Below are positions 53,146 through 61,326 of a stretch of 64,000 nucleotides of DNA, piece by piece. The position numbers and the translations under genes are program-made. The notes beneath the pieces were generated by a model, which made no database searches, had not been told where the DNA came from, and was given only the letters and a program-made list of their open reading frames with translations. The stretch's first letter is position 1, and every line of letters begins with the position of its first letter. Source of the stretch: Bacteroidota bacterium (GTDB lineage Bacteria; Bacteroidota; Bacteroidia; Flavobacteriales_D; Crocinitomicaceae); the NCBI GenBank assembly GCA_024280295.1, contig JAJRQK010000005.1:1-64000 (forward strand). Direction: 5' to 3'.

Positions 53146-54636
53146 CTAGTTAATATTTCCACAATCTATATCCTGTTCAATTTTATGAATTCCACCAAGT
53201 GTAATTGTTGAACTATATTTCCCGTTACCTTGATATTCTTGATATACACTAGGATAGAAAATTGTACAAAACCCATTTGCGTCTTTCACAGCAACTGCAA
53301 CATTGATCTGTCTTTGAAGGATCGTTCCGTAAAATTTATCAGTTACAGTACGCCAATCACTTTCGAGAATTACAACTTTAATTGGAGTTTGCACCCAACC
53401 TGCATTAATGATAGCCTTTTTCACATTGCTTTCGATTGTTGAATTACTCATCTTTGCTTTAGGCATTTTCACACTCTTCAAGAGTATTGATCGATACTCG
53501 GCAACGATTTTTCTGAATTTTTCTCGACCTGATGCACTTGTATTATCAAATTTAAAAGATACTTCTCCTAAAGCATTCGACATGCTTAATCCTACTTTTT
53601 GATATACTACTACTAACTTGATGTCATGGATTCCAGGTTTCAGACCGATCAATTTTTTCGTTAAGGAATAAGCTTCTCTTGGAGATTCTATTGATGAAGT
53701 ATTTGGTGAAATTTGCACTTGATAGTTTGATCCTTGACTTCGAATTGCTTCAGCATTCATTGTCCATTCGAACTCAGATAATTTCTCATCATTTGCATAA
53801 ATCATCTCACTCATCGTAACTTTATAGCTTGTACCTTGCATTAAATCAAGGAATGATTCTGGTAAGTAAATTTTTGCATAAATATTATCTCCAGCAACGA
53901 AAGTTTTAATAGTTGTAGAGCCACTAGGAGTTATACCAAGAGGGCTACTAGATATTTCTGTTATATTTGGAACAATCACTTCATCGGGTGTCCCATAGAC
54001 ATGAATATAGTCTACATCAATATTAGTCCCTGGATAAACTACGAAACCAAATTTCTTGAAACTTTCATGCATGTTTGACCTATTGTCTGTAACAATTTCT
54101 TGCCCATTCAAATAGTATGTCATTTCTTGATGATTGTAAGGACCATCATCGACTAATTTGCAGACCAATTTTAGTGTTATTGATGTCCCCTTCTTATTAA
54201 AAGAATCATCGGAAATAGCTTTATAGCTATCATACGCGCCACCATTTGCAAATCCAGAGCCAGTATAACAAATTGGTTTTGCCTTGCCTCCAGAAACTTC
54301 ATAACCGAAAAATCGACTATCCCAATCAACGAAATTTGATAAAAAGACCACTCCGTCATCACCAATTGAATTGATTGTGAATTTCGTTTCAAAGGTGAAA
54401 GACTCATCTATATCATAGCCCAATTCGTTAAAGATTGTTATTGGATCATTACTTGAGTTTACAAGTCTCAATGCACCATTACCTATTGAAGTATTCACAT
54501 TACTTTCTTTAGTTAAGTCCCATTCAAGATTATTGTTATTGAAATCCTCTAAGACTATGACATTCAGATCTTGAGCGTAAACTTGTGGTATACAAATTAA
54601 AGATGCTACTATTAATTGTTGAATTTTATTTTTCAT
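53146..54636 (-). CDS. Secreted concanavalin/DUF1080-like protein
   Basis: 496 residues with signal peptide MKNKIQQLIVASLICIPQVYAQ. Residues ~25-215 have the look of a laminin-G/DUF1080 jelly-roll ('VLEDFNNNNLEWDLTKESNVNTSI', 'FTFETKFTINSIGDDGVVFLSNF', 'KKFGFVVYPGTNIDVDYIHVYG'). The rest holds an Ig-like segment and a ~100-residue alpha/beta domain ('IINAGWVQTPIKVVILESDWRTVTDKFYGTILQRQINVAVAV') that I cannot name. No T9SS CTD, so probably periplasmic. It starts 64 nt after the OB-fold lipoprotein and may belong to the same transcript. Confidence 0.75.
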   Translation of the reverse strand: MKNKIQQLIVASLICIPQVYAQDLNVIVLEDFNNNNLEWDLTKESNVNTSIGNGALRLVNSSNDPITIFNELGYDIDESFTFETKFTINSIGDDGVVFLSNFVDWDSRFFGYEVSGGKAKPICYTGSGFANGGAYDSYKAISDDSFNKKGTSITLKLVCKLVDDGPYNHQEMTYYLNGQEIVTDNRSNMHESFKKFGFVVYPGTNIDVDYIHVYGTPDEVIVPNITEISSSPLGITPSGSTTIKTFVAGDNIYAKIYLPESFLDLMQGTSYKVTMSEMIYANDEKLSEFEWTMNAEAIRSQGSNYQVQISPNTSSIESPREAYSLTKKLIGLKPGIHDIKLVVVYQKVGLSMSNALGEVSFKFDNTSASGREKFRKIVAEYRSILLKSVKMPKAKMSNSTIESNVKKAIINAGWVQTPIKVVILESDWRTVTDKFYGTILQRQINVAVAVKDANGFCTIFYPSVYQEYQGNGKYSSTITLGGIHKIEQDIDCGNIN

Positions 54637-54700
54637 AATGTCAGTTTATAAAAATGATTCTGCCCAAGAATAACCTTGCACGTGATCATTGAATGTTTGA

Positions 54701-55309
54701 TTAAAAATGCTTTACTGAAGTAATAGTTCCACCTTTTAGGTGGAGTGAATTATTGTCCCCTTCAATTTGATCACCCTCAATCTCAATTACCGCCTGAGTA
54801 TGGAAGATTGTTTTGCTATCATCACCGGCTCTCACCCTTTCAGCCTCAGTAATTGTAATTGAGTTACTGAGTACAACTGCTAAAAATTCTAAACCATAAG
54901 GCACATCTTTTTGCTCAGGCATTTCATCGCCATCAACGATAACACCCGCTCCAGTACTTGGTGAAGAGTAGCCTAAAAAATGATTCTCAATTTGATCAGA
55001 GTGACTTTCCATATAACCCGGGCCTTCGCCAGATACAACATTATTACCTTCAACTTCGTAGACATTGGCAAACCTAAAGATGACATCAGTAATTGTGACA
55101 TCTTTTCCTTTAAGACTAGCGATCAACGCTTCTGGATTGTCTTTGTATTCTTTTAATAATGAATAACTGGTATACTTAACACTTGTTTCCTCCGCTTCTT
55201 GTTCATCACCTTGTTCAGTAACATTAATGTCAGCTGATTCCTTGGTCGAATTGGAATTACATGCGACCATTAGTGCTAGTATTCCAATACTTAAAATAAT
55301 TTTTTTCAT
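54701..55309 (-). CDS. Lipoprotein with OB-fold (tRNA_anti-like) domain
   Basis: 202 residues; lipoprotein signal MKKIILSIGILALMVAC with lipobox LMVAC. A Glu-rich linker is followed by an OB-type segment: 'SYSLLKEYKDNPEALIASLKGKDVTITDVIFRFAN' and 'VIEIEGDQIEGDNNSLHLKGGTITSVKHF', as in tRNA_anti-like periplasmic proteins. Its promoter carries the same direct repeat as the fibre gene, and the gene lies directly downstream of the LytTR regulator gene. Role unknown. Confidence 0.8.
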   Translation of the reverse strand: MKKIILSIGILALMVACNSNSTKESADINVTEQGDEQEAEETSVKYTSYSLLKEYKDNPEALIASLKGKDVTITDVIFRFANVYEVEGNNVVSGEGPGYMESHSDQIENHFLGYSSPSTGAGVIVDGDEMPEQKDVPYGLEFLAVVLSNSITITEAERVRAGDDSKTIFHTQAVIEIEGDQIEGDNNSLHLKGGTITSVKHF

Positions 55310-55332
55310 CTTGATTTGATTTTTGTTTAGAC

Positions 55333-55401
55333 CAAATGTAGATGTGTAATTCTACTCAAAAAATAAAAGTAAGTGAGTGACATGAATTCTCAGTGAATGA
55401 C
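55333..55401 (-). promoter_or_regulatory. Promoter of the OB-fold lipoprotein gene with candidate LytTR operator
   Basis: On the minus strand GTCATTCACT-n10-GTCACTCACT (plus 55372-55401), then 31 nt, then -7 box TACATTTG (plus 55333-55340). The 30-bp repeat block is identical to that at 50015-50044. The -7 box ends 24 nt before the ATG. Confidence 0.65.
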
Positions 55402-55422
55402 AAGAATTAGCAAGGGAAGTTA

Positions 55423-56148
55423 TTAAAGAAGGTTCAATTTATTAAGTAATTCCTCTTTATGGCTGCGGCTCACAGGAATTAATTCGCCCGCTATTTCAAC
55501 TTGGTTGCCAATTACCTTCTCTAAATGATTGAAATTAATTGAATACTTGCGATGTATTTTCACAAAGGAGGTGTTTTGAACCTTTTGCTCAAGTTCTTTC
55601 AATGTAACGGTCGCTAATATTTTCTCTTTCTCCATTCTAATGAACGAATAGTAATCGTATGCTTCAATCCAACGAATATCAGCAATAACAATTTTCTCAA
55701 GTCCTTTTTTAGTTTTTATGAAAATTGTATTCTTTGGGGTATTGTCAGTATTGGCAATAGATTTAACTTGTTTTGTTTTAAATTTATTTAGGGCCAAATC
55801 AATTGTGATCATTAGATCTACATCGTTGTAAGGTTTAGAGACATAGCCATAAGGGTTTGTATGCTTTACGCGCTCTATAGTTGCTGAATCAGTGAATGCC
55901 GTAACAAATATGAATGGTTTTTTATACTCTGTATTTATTATGTGGGCAATCTGAACCCCATCGACTGGTTGATTTAAATTGATATCAAGTAAAATTAAAT
56001 CAACTGCATTTGTCGCGATTAATTCCAGAAATTCATCTACATTTTCAGCAACTCCAATAACTGTATATCCGCATTCTTCAAGTGTTGCTGAGAGATCATC
56101 AGAGATAATAAATTCATCTTCTACGATAATAATGTTCGCCTTACTCAT
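55423..56148 (-). CDS. LytTR-family response regulator
   Basis: 241 residues. Receiver domain with 'IIIVEDEFIISDDL', phospho-accepting Asp in 'DLILLDINLNQPVDG', 'FIFVTAFTD' and 'YVSKPYN'. The C-terminal LytTR DNA-binding domain starts near 145 ('IFIKTKKGLEKIVIADIRWIEAYDYYSFI', 'LEQKVQNTSFVKIHRKYSINFNHLEKVIGNQVEI'). It overlaps the kinase gene by 8 nt. LytTR proteins bind direct repeats about two helical turns apart; such a repeat stands just downstream at 55372-55401. Confidence 0.95.
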   Translation of the reverse strand: MSKANIIIVEDEFIISDDLSATLEECGYTVIGVAENVDEFLELIATNAVDLILLDINLNQPVDGVQIAHIINTEYKKPFIFVTAFTDSATIERVKHTNPYGYVSKPYNDVDLMITIDLALNKFKTKQVKSIANTDNTPKNTIFIKTKKGLEKIVIADIRWIEAYDYYSFIRMEKEKILATVTLKELEQKVQNTSFVKIHRKYSINFNHLEKVIGNQVEIAGELIPVSRSHKEELLNKLNLL

Positions 56149-58144
56149 TTGTCCTATTTGTAAAATAAAAAGTTAACAGAAACCCTTTCGAATTTTCGGA
56201 ATTTTCAACGATTTCTCCATTCATTTTTTTTATAATTGAACGAACTAATTTCATCCCGAAACTTGTACCAATCTTTATTCCGCTCCCCCCATTATCCCCA
56301 ACTCCATTATCTCGATACGCAAACTCAATGTCGTTTTCTTTAGTAGTAAGATCTACACTTATTATAAAATCTTCTGAGTCTGATTTTTGTCCGTGTTTGA
56401 TGGAATTTGTAATTAACTCAGCAGTTAACAGGCCCAAGTTTACAGCTACATCAGCATGCAGATTGCGAACACGCGAATTAACTGCAAGTTTAATTTCCTT
56501 ATGCTTATCATAGGAGAACAAGAGATTTTCAGCTAAGTCCAATAAATAATCCTCTAAATCGACATTCGTTAAATCCGTTTGTAGATAAAGTTTTTCATGT
56601 ACGAATGAAATTGCTTCAATTCGCTGTCTACTGTAAGCCAGTGCTCCTTTCACTTCATCGCTAGTAGACTTTCTTTGCTCAGACTTGAGGAGGCTTGAAA
56701 TAATCTGTAGATTGTTTTTTACGCGATGATGAATTTCCCGAATAAGTACTTCTTTTTCCTTGTCACTTTTCTCAATTTTGGCTTTTTGAAGATTCAATAA
56801 CACATTATTCTTCTTTTGCTTGACAACCTGAGCAATAACCACAATGAGAAGTGCGAGAAGCAGTATAGAACCAATTGTAGCTATAAAGGCAAAACGTTTT
56901 TCATTTGCGAGTTCAGCTTCTTTTGCTTCAGCTTCTCTATCTCGTTCAACTTTTATAATTCTAGCTTTAACATCCCGATTTATGCTATCCGCATAATTTC
57001 TTTTCTCAAATTCGGAATTCAATTCTGCTCGATCAACATCTCTATGTGTATTCTCACTAATAAGTGAATCTCTAAGGGTAATAAAATCCTTGTAATGATC
57101 CAGAGAAAGTTGAAATTCTCCTGTTTCACTGAAGAGCTTACTCAACCATTCATGTGCAAATTTCTGCTCCTTAACAGATCCTATTTCCTCCGCTAACAAG
57201 AGTGACTTGGATAAATACAACTTTGATTGTGAATACTTCCGAAGTTTCAAATAATATTGCCCCAGATCAACATAAGCGGAAGAAATTCTCTTCTTTGAGC
57301 CAGTCTCAAGTGCAATTTCAAGTCCGATTTCTTGATTTTCAATAGCCTTTCGTGTCTCCCCCAATATATAATACAAATTCCCTATGTTTCCGTATGCATT
57401 AATTTGACCAATTTTATTCTGAGTTTCGATTGAAAACTGAAGGCTTATTTTTTGATAAATCATTGCTGAATCTACATCCCCTTTAGCTTTGTAGAGATTT
57501 CCTATATTTGAATAAGTAGTGGCTTGACGATCTATATTTTTGAGTGCTAGGTCTATTTTAAGACATTTACGCTGAAAAGACAAGGCTTTATCGAACTGAC
57601 CTAGATGCTTATATATCACACCTATATTTCCATAAGATACTGCCATTTTATCTCTGCGATCGAGGACTTCCCACATGCGAAGGCTTTGTAATTGATTCTC
57701 AAGAGCTTTAGGATAATTACCTTGATTTTTATATAGTATTCCACGGTTGATGTATGTTTGAGCAAGACACGCACGTGCAGCTTCTCTTACTGAATTCTTC
57801 TTACTATCAAGATCATTTGAGGCTCGAATTATCGCCTTTTCATAATAATCAATTGCCTGGAAATATTCCCCTTTAAGAGTTGAGGCCACTCCCATAGCAT
57901 TGTAAAGATTCACAATATCTGGAGTGCTATTCATTTTTTGTGCAAATTCAATCCCTTCATTTGAAAGGCGAATAGCTGAATCAGCATCTGAGAACACAAG
58001 TTTCCAGCAGACGTCATATAAAGCAGTAATTCTATCGGAATCACTTGCTGTTTTATTCTGCCAAACATTCATTAACGAGTTCACATTTTGCCCAATTGAG
58101 CAAAATGTGAACATAAAAAGAATGAATAATAGACAGTATTTCAT
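56141..58144 (-). CDS. TPR-containing sensor histidine kinase, HisKA_2 type
   Basis: 667 residues: signal peptide MKYCLLFILFMFTFCSIGQ, then about eight TPRs in the periplasm ('AMGVASTLKGEYFQAIDYYEKAII', 'NIGVIYKHLGQFDKALSFQRKCLKI'), a coiled coil, one membrane helix ('FAFIATIGSILLLALLIVVIAQVV'), a HisKA_2 helix with His472/His473 in 'VLIREIHHRVKNNLQIISSLL', and an HATPase domain ('LLTAELITNSIKHGQ', 'YRDNGVGDNGGSGIKIGTSFGMKLV'). It should phosphorylate the overlapping LytTR regulator. Confidence 0.93.
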   Translation of the reverse strand: MKYCLLFILFMFTFCSIGQNVNSLMNVWQNKTASDSDRITALYDVCWKLVFSDADSAIRLSNEGIEFAQKMNSTPDIVNLYNAMGVASTLKGEYFQAIDYYEKAIIRASNDLDSKKNSVREAARACLAQTYINRGILYKNQGNYPKALENQLQSLRMWEVLDRRDKMAVSYGNIGVIYKHLGQFDKALSFQRKCLKIDLALKNIDRQATTYSNIGNLYKAKGDVDSAMIYQKISLQFSIETQNKIGQINAYGNIGNLYYILGETRKAIENQEIGLEIALETGSKKRISSAYVDLGQYYLKLRKYSQSKLYLSKSLLLAEEIGSVKEQKFAHEWLSKLFSETGEFQLSLDHYKDFITLRDSLISENTHRDVDRAELNSEFEKRNYADSINRDVKARIIKVERDREAEAKEAELANEKRFAFIATIGSILLLALLIVVIAQVVKQKKNNVLLNLQKAKIEKSDKEKEVLIREIHHRVKNNLQIISSLLKSEQRKSTSDEVKGALAYSRQRIEAISFVHEKLYLQTDLTNVDLEDYLLDLAENLLFSYDKHKEIKLAVNSRVRNLHADVAVNLGLLTAELITNSIKHGQKSDSEDFIISVDLTTKENDIEFAYRDNGVGDNGGSGIKIGTSFGMKLVRSIIKKMNGEIVENSENSKGFLLTFYFTNRTNE

Positions 58145-58238
58145 ACGACTAATGATGACTAATGCTAAATTAGTAATTGATTACACATCGCCAACTAATA
58201 CATAGGAATGATGCTAGCGTAATTTCAGATAGATTCCG

Positions 58239-58246
58239 TACATTCG
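58239..58246 (+). promoter_or_regulatory. -7 box of the membrane-protein gene, short leader
   Basis: TACATTCG fits TAnnTTTG with one change and ends 4 nt before the ATG at 58251, again implying a leaderless or nearly leaderless mRNA. Confidence 0.35.
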
Positions 58247-58250
58247 ACCT

Positions 58251-58676
58251 ATGAAGCGACACCTAATTTTCATCTTAATTTGTATGCTTTTTGCAGTATT
58301 AACGCTTACTCTTCCTTACGTTCAAGAATTAACAAATGGGGAAGTGACAAACTTAATTGATGGTTATCATATCAATTTGGCTTGGTATCAGTTCTTGATA
58401 TATTTGGTCATAATATTAATTTCAGGAATAAAACAGACAATTGTTACGGCACTTGTGGGGTTGGTCTTCTGCTCTTCCTTTTTTCTGTTTTTCATTCTTC
58501 TTTCAACAGATATAATGCTTGTACAACTGTTAGAACGTAATTTTGGTAGTGGCTATTTTTACGCGATAATGATTGCCGTGATTTTTTGGCTACTTCATGT
58601 TTTGAACTTGATATTTCTCATCAGAAATACAAAGTCCAAAATGAACACAAAGATAGATTTACTTGGCACCAACTAA
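58251..58676 (+). CDS. Small integral membrane protein of unknown function
   Basis: 141 residues with four hydrophobic helices ('HLIFILICMLFAVLTLTL', 'YQFLIYLVIILISG', 'IVTALVGLVFCSSFFLFFILL', 'YAIMIAVIFWLLHVLNLIFLI'). No motif recognised. Its stop shares bases with the start of the LysE-like gene (TAATG), so the two are coupled and may function together. Confidence 0.75.
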   Translation: MKRHLIFILICMLFAVLTLTLPYVQELTNGEVTNLIDGYHINLAWYQFLIYLVIILISGIKQTIVTALVGLVFCSSFFLFFILLSTDIMLVQLLERNFGSGYFYAIMIAVIFWLLHVLNLIFLIRNTKSKMNTKIDLLGTN

Positions 58677-59287
58677 TGGCAATTATCACTGGAATTTTAT
58701 TGGGGTTGAGCACACTTATCTTTATTGGTCCCGTACTTTTTTATTTGATTAAAAGTTCAATGGAGTCTGGAGCAAAAGCTGGAATTTCCGTCGCATTCGG
58801 AATAATTTCAGGAGATATTATCTATGTCTTACTTGCGTTATATGGTGCTAAGACGTTTTTTGACGATCCAATTCATCAAAAATGGATTGCTCTATCTGGC
58901 GGATTAATATTACTTATCATAGGAATTAAGTACGCCCTCAAGCCAAACATTGATACACAGATTGATGGTAAAATCAAGAATAAATCACTAGGAATCTACT
59001 TTCTAAATGGATTTCTGATCAATTTCATAAATCCATTTGTTTTTGCAGTATGGTTAGGATTCATAACCTATAATCACTCTTTATACAATGACCAATGGAC
59101 TATCATTTCATTAATTGCTACACTTTCAGTCATACTGGGAACTGATATTTTCAAAGCAATTTTCGCAAATCGATTATTAAAACTAATTCGTCCACGAATA
59201 TTAGCAAAAGTATTTCGAGTATTTGGAATTGTAATGATTCTATTTGGGTTTAGGCTTATTTGGGCTTATTTCACCATTCAGATTTGA
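58676..59287 (+). CDS. LysE/RhtB-family exporter
   Basis: The real start is ATG 58676 (TAATG overlap), giving 203 residues, the family length. Six helices; the N-terminal signature 'ITGILLGLSTLIFIGPVLFYLIKSSMESGAKAGISVAFGIISGDIIY' and 'NGFLINFINPFVFAVWLGF' are characteristic. It exports amino acids or related small molecules; substrate not predictable. Confidence 0.9.
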   Translation: MAIITGILLGLSTLIFIGPVLFYLIKSSMESGAKAGISVAFGIISGDIIYVLLALYGAKTFFDDPIHQKWIALSGGLILLIIGIKYALKPNIDTQIDGKIKNKSLGIYFLNGFLINFINPFVFAVWLGFITYNHSLYNDQWTIISLIATLSVILGTDIFKAIFANRLLKLIRPRILAKVFRVFGIVMILFGFRLIWAYFTIQI

Positions 59288-59303
59288 TATAGAGCATGAA
59301 AAA

Positions 59304-59331
59304 CCCCGACACCACATTTCGTAGGTCGGGG
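59304..59331 (-). terminator. Terminator of the lipocalin-like gene
   Basis: CCCCGAC / GTCGGGG (7 bp, 14-nt loop) followed on the minus strand by TTTTT. Because it lies between convergent genes it may serve both. Confidence 0.75.
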
Positions 59332-59360
59332 AGATTTAGTTGTAATAGAATTATCTTAAT

Positions 59361-59702
59361 CTATATACGCTTAAGCGTAACTGTTTCATCACGATCTGTA
59401 AAGCTCAATTTATCTGCTGTTAATACAACATCTTCCATTGTATCTTCATTACCACCTTCCATTACGAGTGTAATCGTCTTACCGTCTTCGCTAAGTTTGT
59501 AAGTTGCTTTACGAATACGATCTCCACGCTTGTTTTCACACGTTCCATCCTCATTGAATGTCATGGTTGATTCTTTTTCAGCGTCAGTCAATTCTTCACC
59601 AACGACACTTTCTAATTGCCATTTACCAACAACAGAATCTCCGCCGCCGCAAGATGTCAGTACTAATGATAGCACTGCAAATACAAATATTATTCTTTTC
59701 AT
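59361..59702 (-). CDS. Lipocalin-like lipoprotein
   Basis: 113 residues; lipoprotein signal MKRIIFVFAVLSLVLTSC with lipobox VLTSC. The mature part resembles small lipocalin-like domains: 'VVGKWQLESVVGEELTDAEKESTMTFNEDGTCENKRGD' then alternating strands 'ATYKLSEDGKTITLVMEGG' and 'VVLTADKLSFTDRDETVTLKRI'. Presumably a periplasmic ligand-binding protein. Monocistronic. Confidence 0.85.
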   Translation of the reverse strand: MKRIIFVFAVLSLVLTSCGGGDSVVGKWQLESVVGEELTDAEKESTMTFNEDGTCENKRGDRIRKATYKLSEDGKTITLVMEGGNEDTMEDVVLTADKLSFTDRDETVTLKRI

Positions 59703-59811
59703 TAATTGTAGTTTAAGTCTACAACGAGTTTAGTCTCGTTGTAGTGATTAATAAATTAGTCGTCAATAATAGTATCTTTAAACGTGAAATGCAATTATTT
59801 ATCGAATAAAC

Positions 59812-60300
59812 TCACTAGCATCCGAAAAACGGTTTTATAGAAAAATAACAAATGTTTATGTCGCAAGTGCAGATGTATGACCCTACTTTAGAAATTAGCC
59901 TCTGTTTCTTTAAAACAGTACAAAACAAATTACATTGGGCTATTACAGAACAGACAGCCGCTGAAATAATTACACAACGAGCAGATAACGCCAAAGAAAA
60001 GATGGGGTTAGCCACTTGGAGTGGTGCTATATATTCGAAAAACAGATTTTTAAATAGCAAAAAGCTATTTAAGCGAAAATGAGTTATCAGAACTAAAATA
60101 ACTTAGTGGAACATTTTTTTTGCACAAGTACAAGCCAAACGGAGAGTTCCAGTGTCTATGACTAATTGGATTGAAAAACTAAATGGCTTTTTAGCATTAA
60201 ATAACCGTGAAATACTTAACAGTGTAGGGAGCGTTTCATACGAAATAGGAAAAGAAGACTTTGAAAAAGTAATGCAGAGAATAAAAAATAGAAAAAATGA
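59812..60300 (+). pseudogene. Decayed RhuM-family (virulence-associated) gene
   Basis: Three frames together read one RhuM-like C-terminal part: 'SLASEKRFYRKITNVYVASADV' (frame ending at TGA near 59878), then 'YDPTLEISLCFFKTVQNKLHWAITEQTAAEIITQRADNAKEKMGLATWSG', then after further stops 'QAKRRVPVSMTNWIEKLNGFLALNNREIL'. The motifs FFKTVQNKLHxA, TAAEII and RADxxKxxMGL are the family hallmark. The N-terminal part is absent. At least two frameshifts, so not functional. Such genes travel with islands and phages. Confidence 0.8.
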
Positions 60301-60331
60301 TAAAATAGTTACTTTGGCTAAGTGCTATATC

Positions 60332-60371
60332 GAAGCTGTAACAACTTTTAAGTTCAATCGTTATCACTTTG
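60332..60371 (+). repeat. 40-bp hairpin repeat, copy 2
   Basis: GAAGCTGTAACAACTTTTAA-GTTCAATCGTTATCACTTTG is the exact reverse complement of 47639-47678. It lies just beyond the rhuM remnant, in the same orientation relative to the adjacent gene end as copy 1 relative to its GNAT gene. Confidence 0.9.
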
Positions 60372-60440
60372 TTAAAGTTATCATATCGACTTTTCAATAA
60401 ATGATTTAATGTTATCTTTTCACTCAAAAACAAGCAAACT

Positions 60441-61094
60441 ATGAAACTAAATAGAATCATTGCAGGATTTTTTCTCCTATGTTCAATTTCTCTAAATGCT
60501 CAAGACTGGAACTCAGACACCTACAAATATGGTGAACAATATGAAGGTTATGTGATTGACTTAAATGGTGATCGAATTGATGGATTTATTAAGTATCGAA
60601 ATCGAGCAATCATGCAAGAAGAAGTGATTTTCTATAGTGATAAAGATAATTCCAGTACTAAGAAAAAGTATGATGTTGACGATCTATCTGAATTCAAGGT
60701 TGGAGACAAGCATTATCATTGTATCCCTTACTCTGGAAATAATGGAGGCCAATCTATTCGAGCAAATTTACTTGCTTTAGATAATGGATGTATTAAAACG
60801 TATGTTTGGTACAATCGTGCTTCAGGTTACAAGTCGATGAAAAAACGTTCAGGTGAATCTGATGAAGCTTATGGTGATCGTAAATTTCCTTCTGCAAAAG
60901 TTTATTTTAAATCAACCGATGGGATGGGAGTGACGCAAGAGTTCTTTCAAGATGATTTCAAAAAGAAAATGACTGCATACACTTCTGATAACAAAGAATT
61001 ATCGAAAAAAGTGAAGAAAGGTGAGAATGGCTACCAAGAACGAGATTTCATGGCAATCATTAAAGAATTCAATGCAGGATGTACTAATCCTTAA
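60441..61094 (+). CDS. Secreted protein of unknown function
   Basis: 217 residues with signal peptide MKLNRIIAGFFLLCSISLNAQ. The mature part opens 'WNSDTYKYGEQYEGYVIDLNGDRIDGFIKYRNRAIMQEEVIFYSDKD', a beta-rich pattern seen in other Bacteroidota periplasmic proteins without assigned role; the C-terminal third is Lys-rich. A TATCTTTT box stands ~25 nt upstream. It overlaps the end of the convergent small gene by 11 nt. Confidence 0.75.
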   Translation: MKLNRIIAGFFLLCSISLNAQDWNSDTYKYGEQYEGYVIDLNGDRIDGFIKYRNRAIMQEEVIFYSDKDNSSTKKKYDVDDLSEFKVGDKHYHCIPYSGNNGGQSIRANLLALDNGCIKTYVWYNRASGYKSMKKRSGESDEAYGDRKFPSAKVYFKSTDGMGVTQEFFQDDFKKKMTAYTSDNKELSKKVKKGENGYQERDFMAIIKEFNAGCTNP

Positions 61095-61218
61095 TCATTT
61101 TACTGATCTCTTTTAAACGCTCTTTCATTTTCTCTTTGGCAATACGCTTCTTGTCTTTTTTTTGATTGAGAAGTTTCGTGTGCTTCTTCTTATTACTTGT
61201 GTTTTTTTGCTTAGACAT
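61084..61218 (-). CDS. Small lysine-rich protein (44 residues)
   Basis: Too short for the track. From ATG 61218 (preceded by CAGGA) it reads MSKQKNTSNKKKHTKLLNQKKDKKRIAKEKMKERLKEISKMIKD, about 40% Lys/Arg, predicted as one long helix. It is convergent with and overlaps the preceding gene by 11 nt. The uninterrupted, strongly biased composition and the clean start suggest a real small basic protein, perhaps nucleic-acid or ribosome associated, but this is inference. Confidence 0.55.
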   Translation of the reverse strand: MSKQKNTSNKKKHTKLLNQKKDKKRIAKEKMKERLKEISKMIKD

Positions 61219-61293
61219 TCCTGCGAAATTAGCGCAAATTTTCAAATTCTATGCAATGGATGATTAAGCACAATTTTTGGAATAATTTATGCT

Positions 61294-61301
61294 TAACTTT
61301 G
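61294..61301 (+). promoter_or_regulatory. -7 box of the VCBS/ASPIC gene
   Basis: TAACTTTG, a perfect TAnnTTTG match, 26 nt before the ATG 61327. A TTTTTG stands 14 bp upstream, shorter than the usual spacer. Confidence 0.5.
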
Positions 61302-61326
61302 AGTTGTTAATCTACAAATTAAAGAG

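Noticed and set aside
60152-60400. 82-codon ORF as an independent small gene
   Set aside because: Its first half is the C-terminal part of RhuM in a shifted frame, so it is treated as part of the pseudogene.
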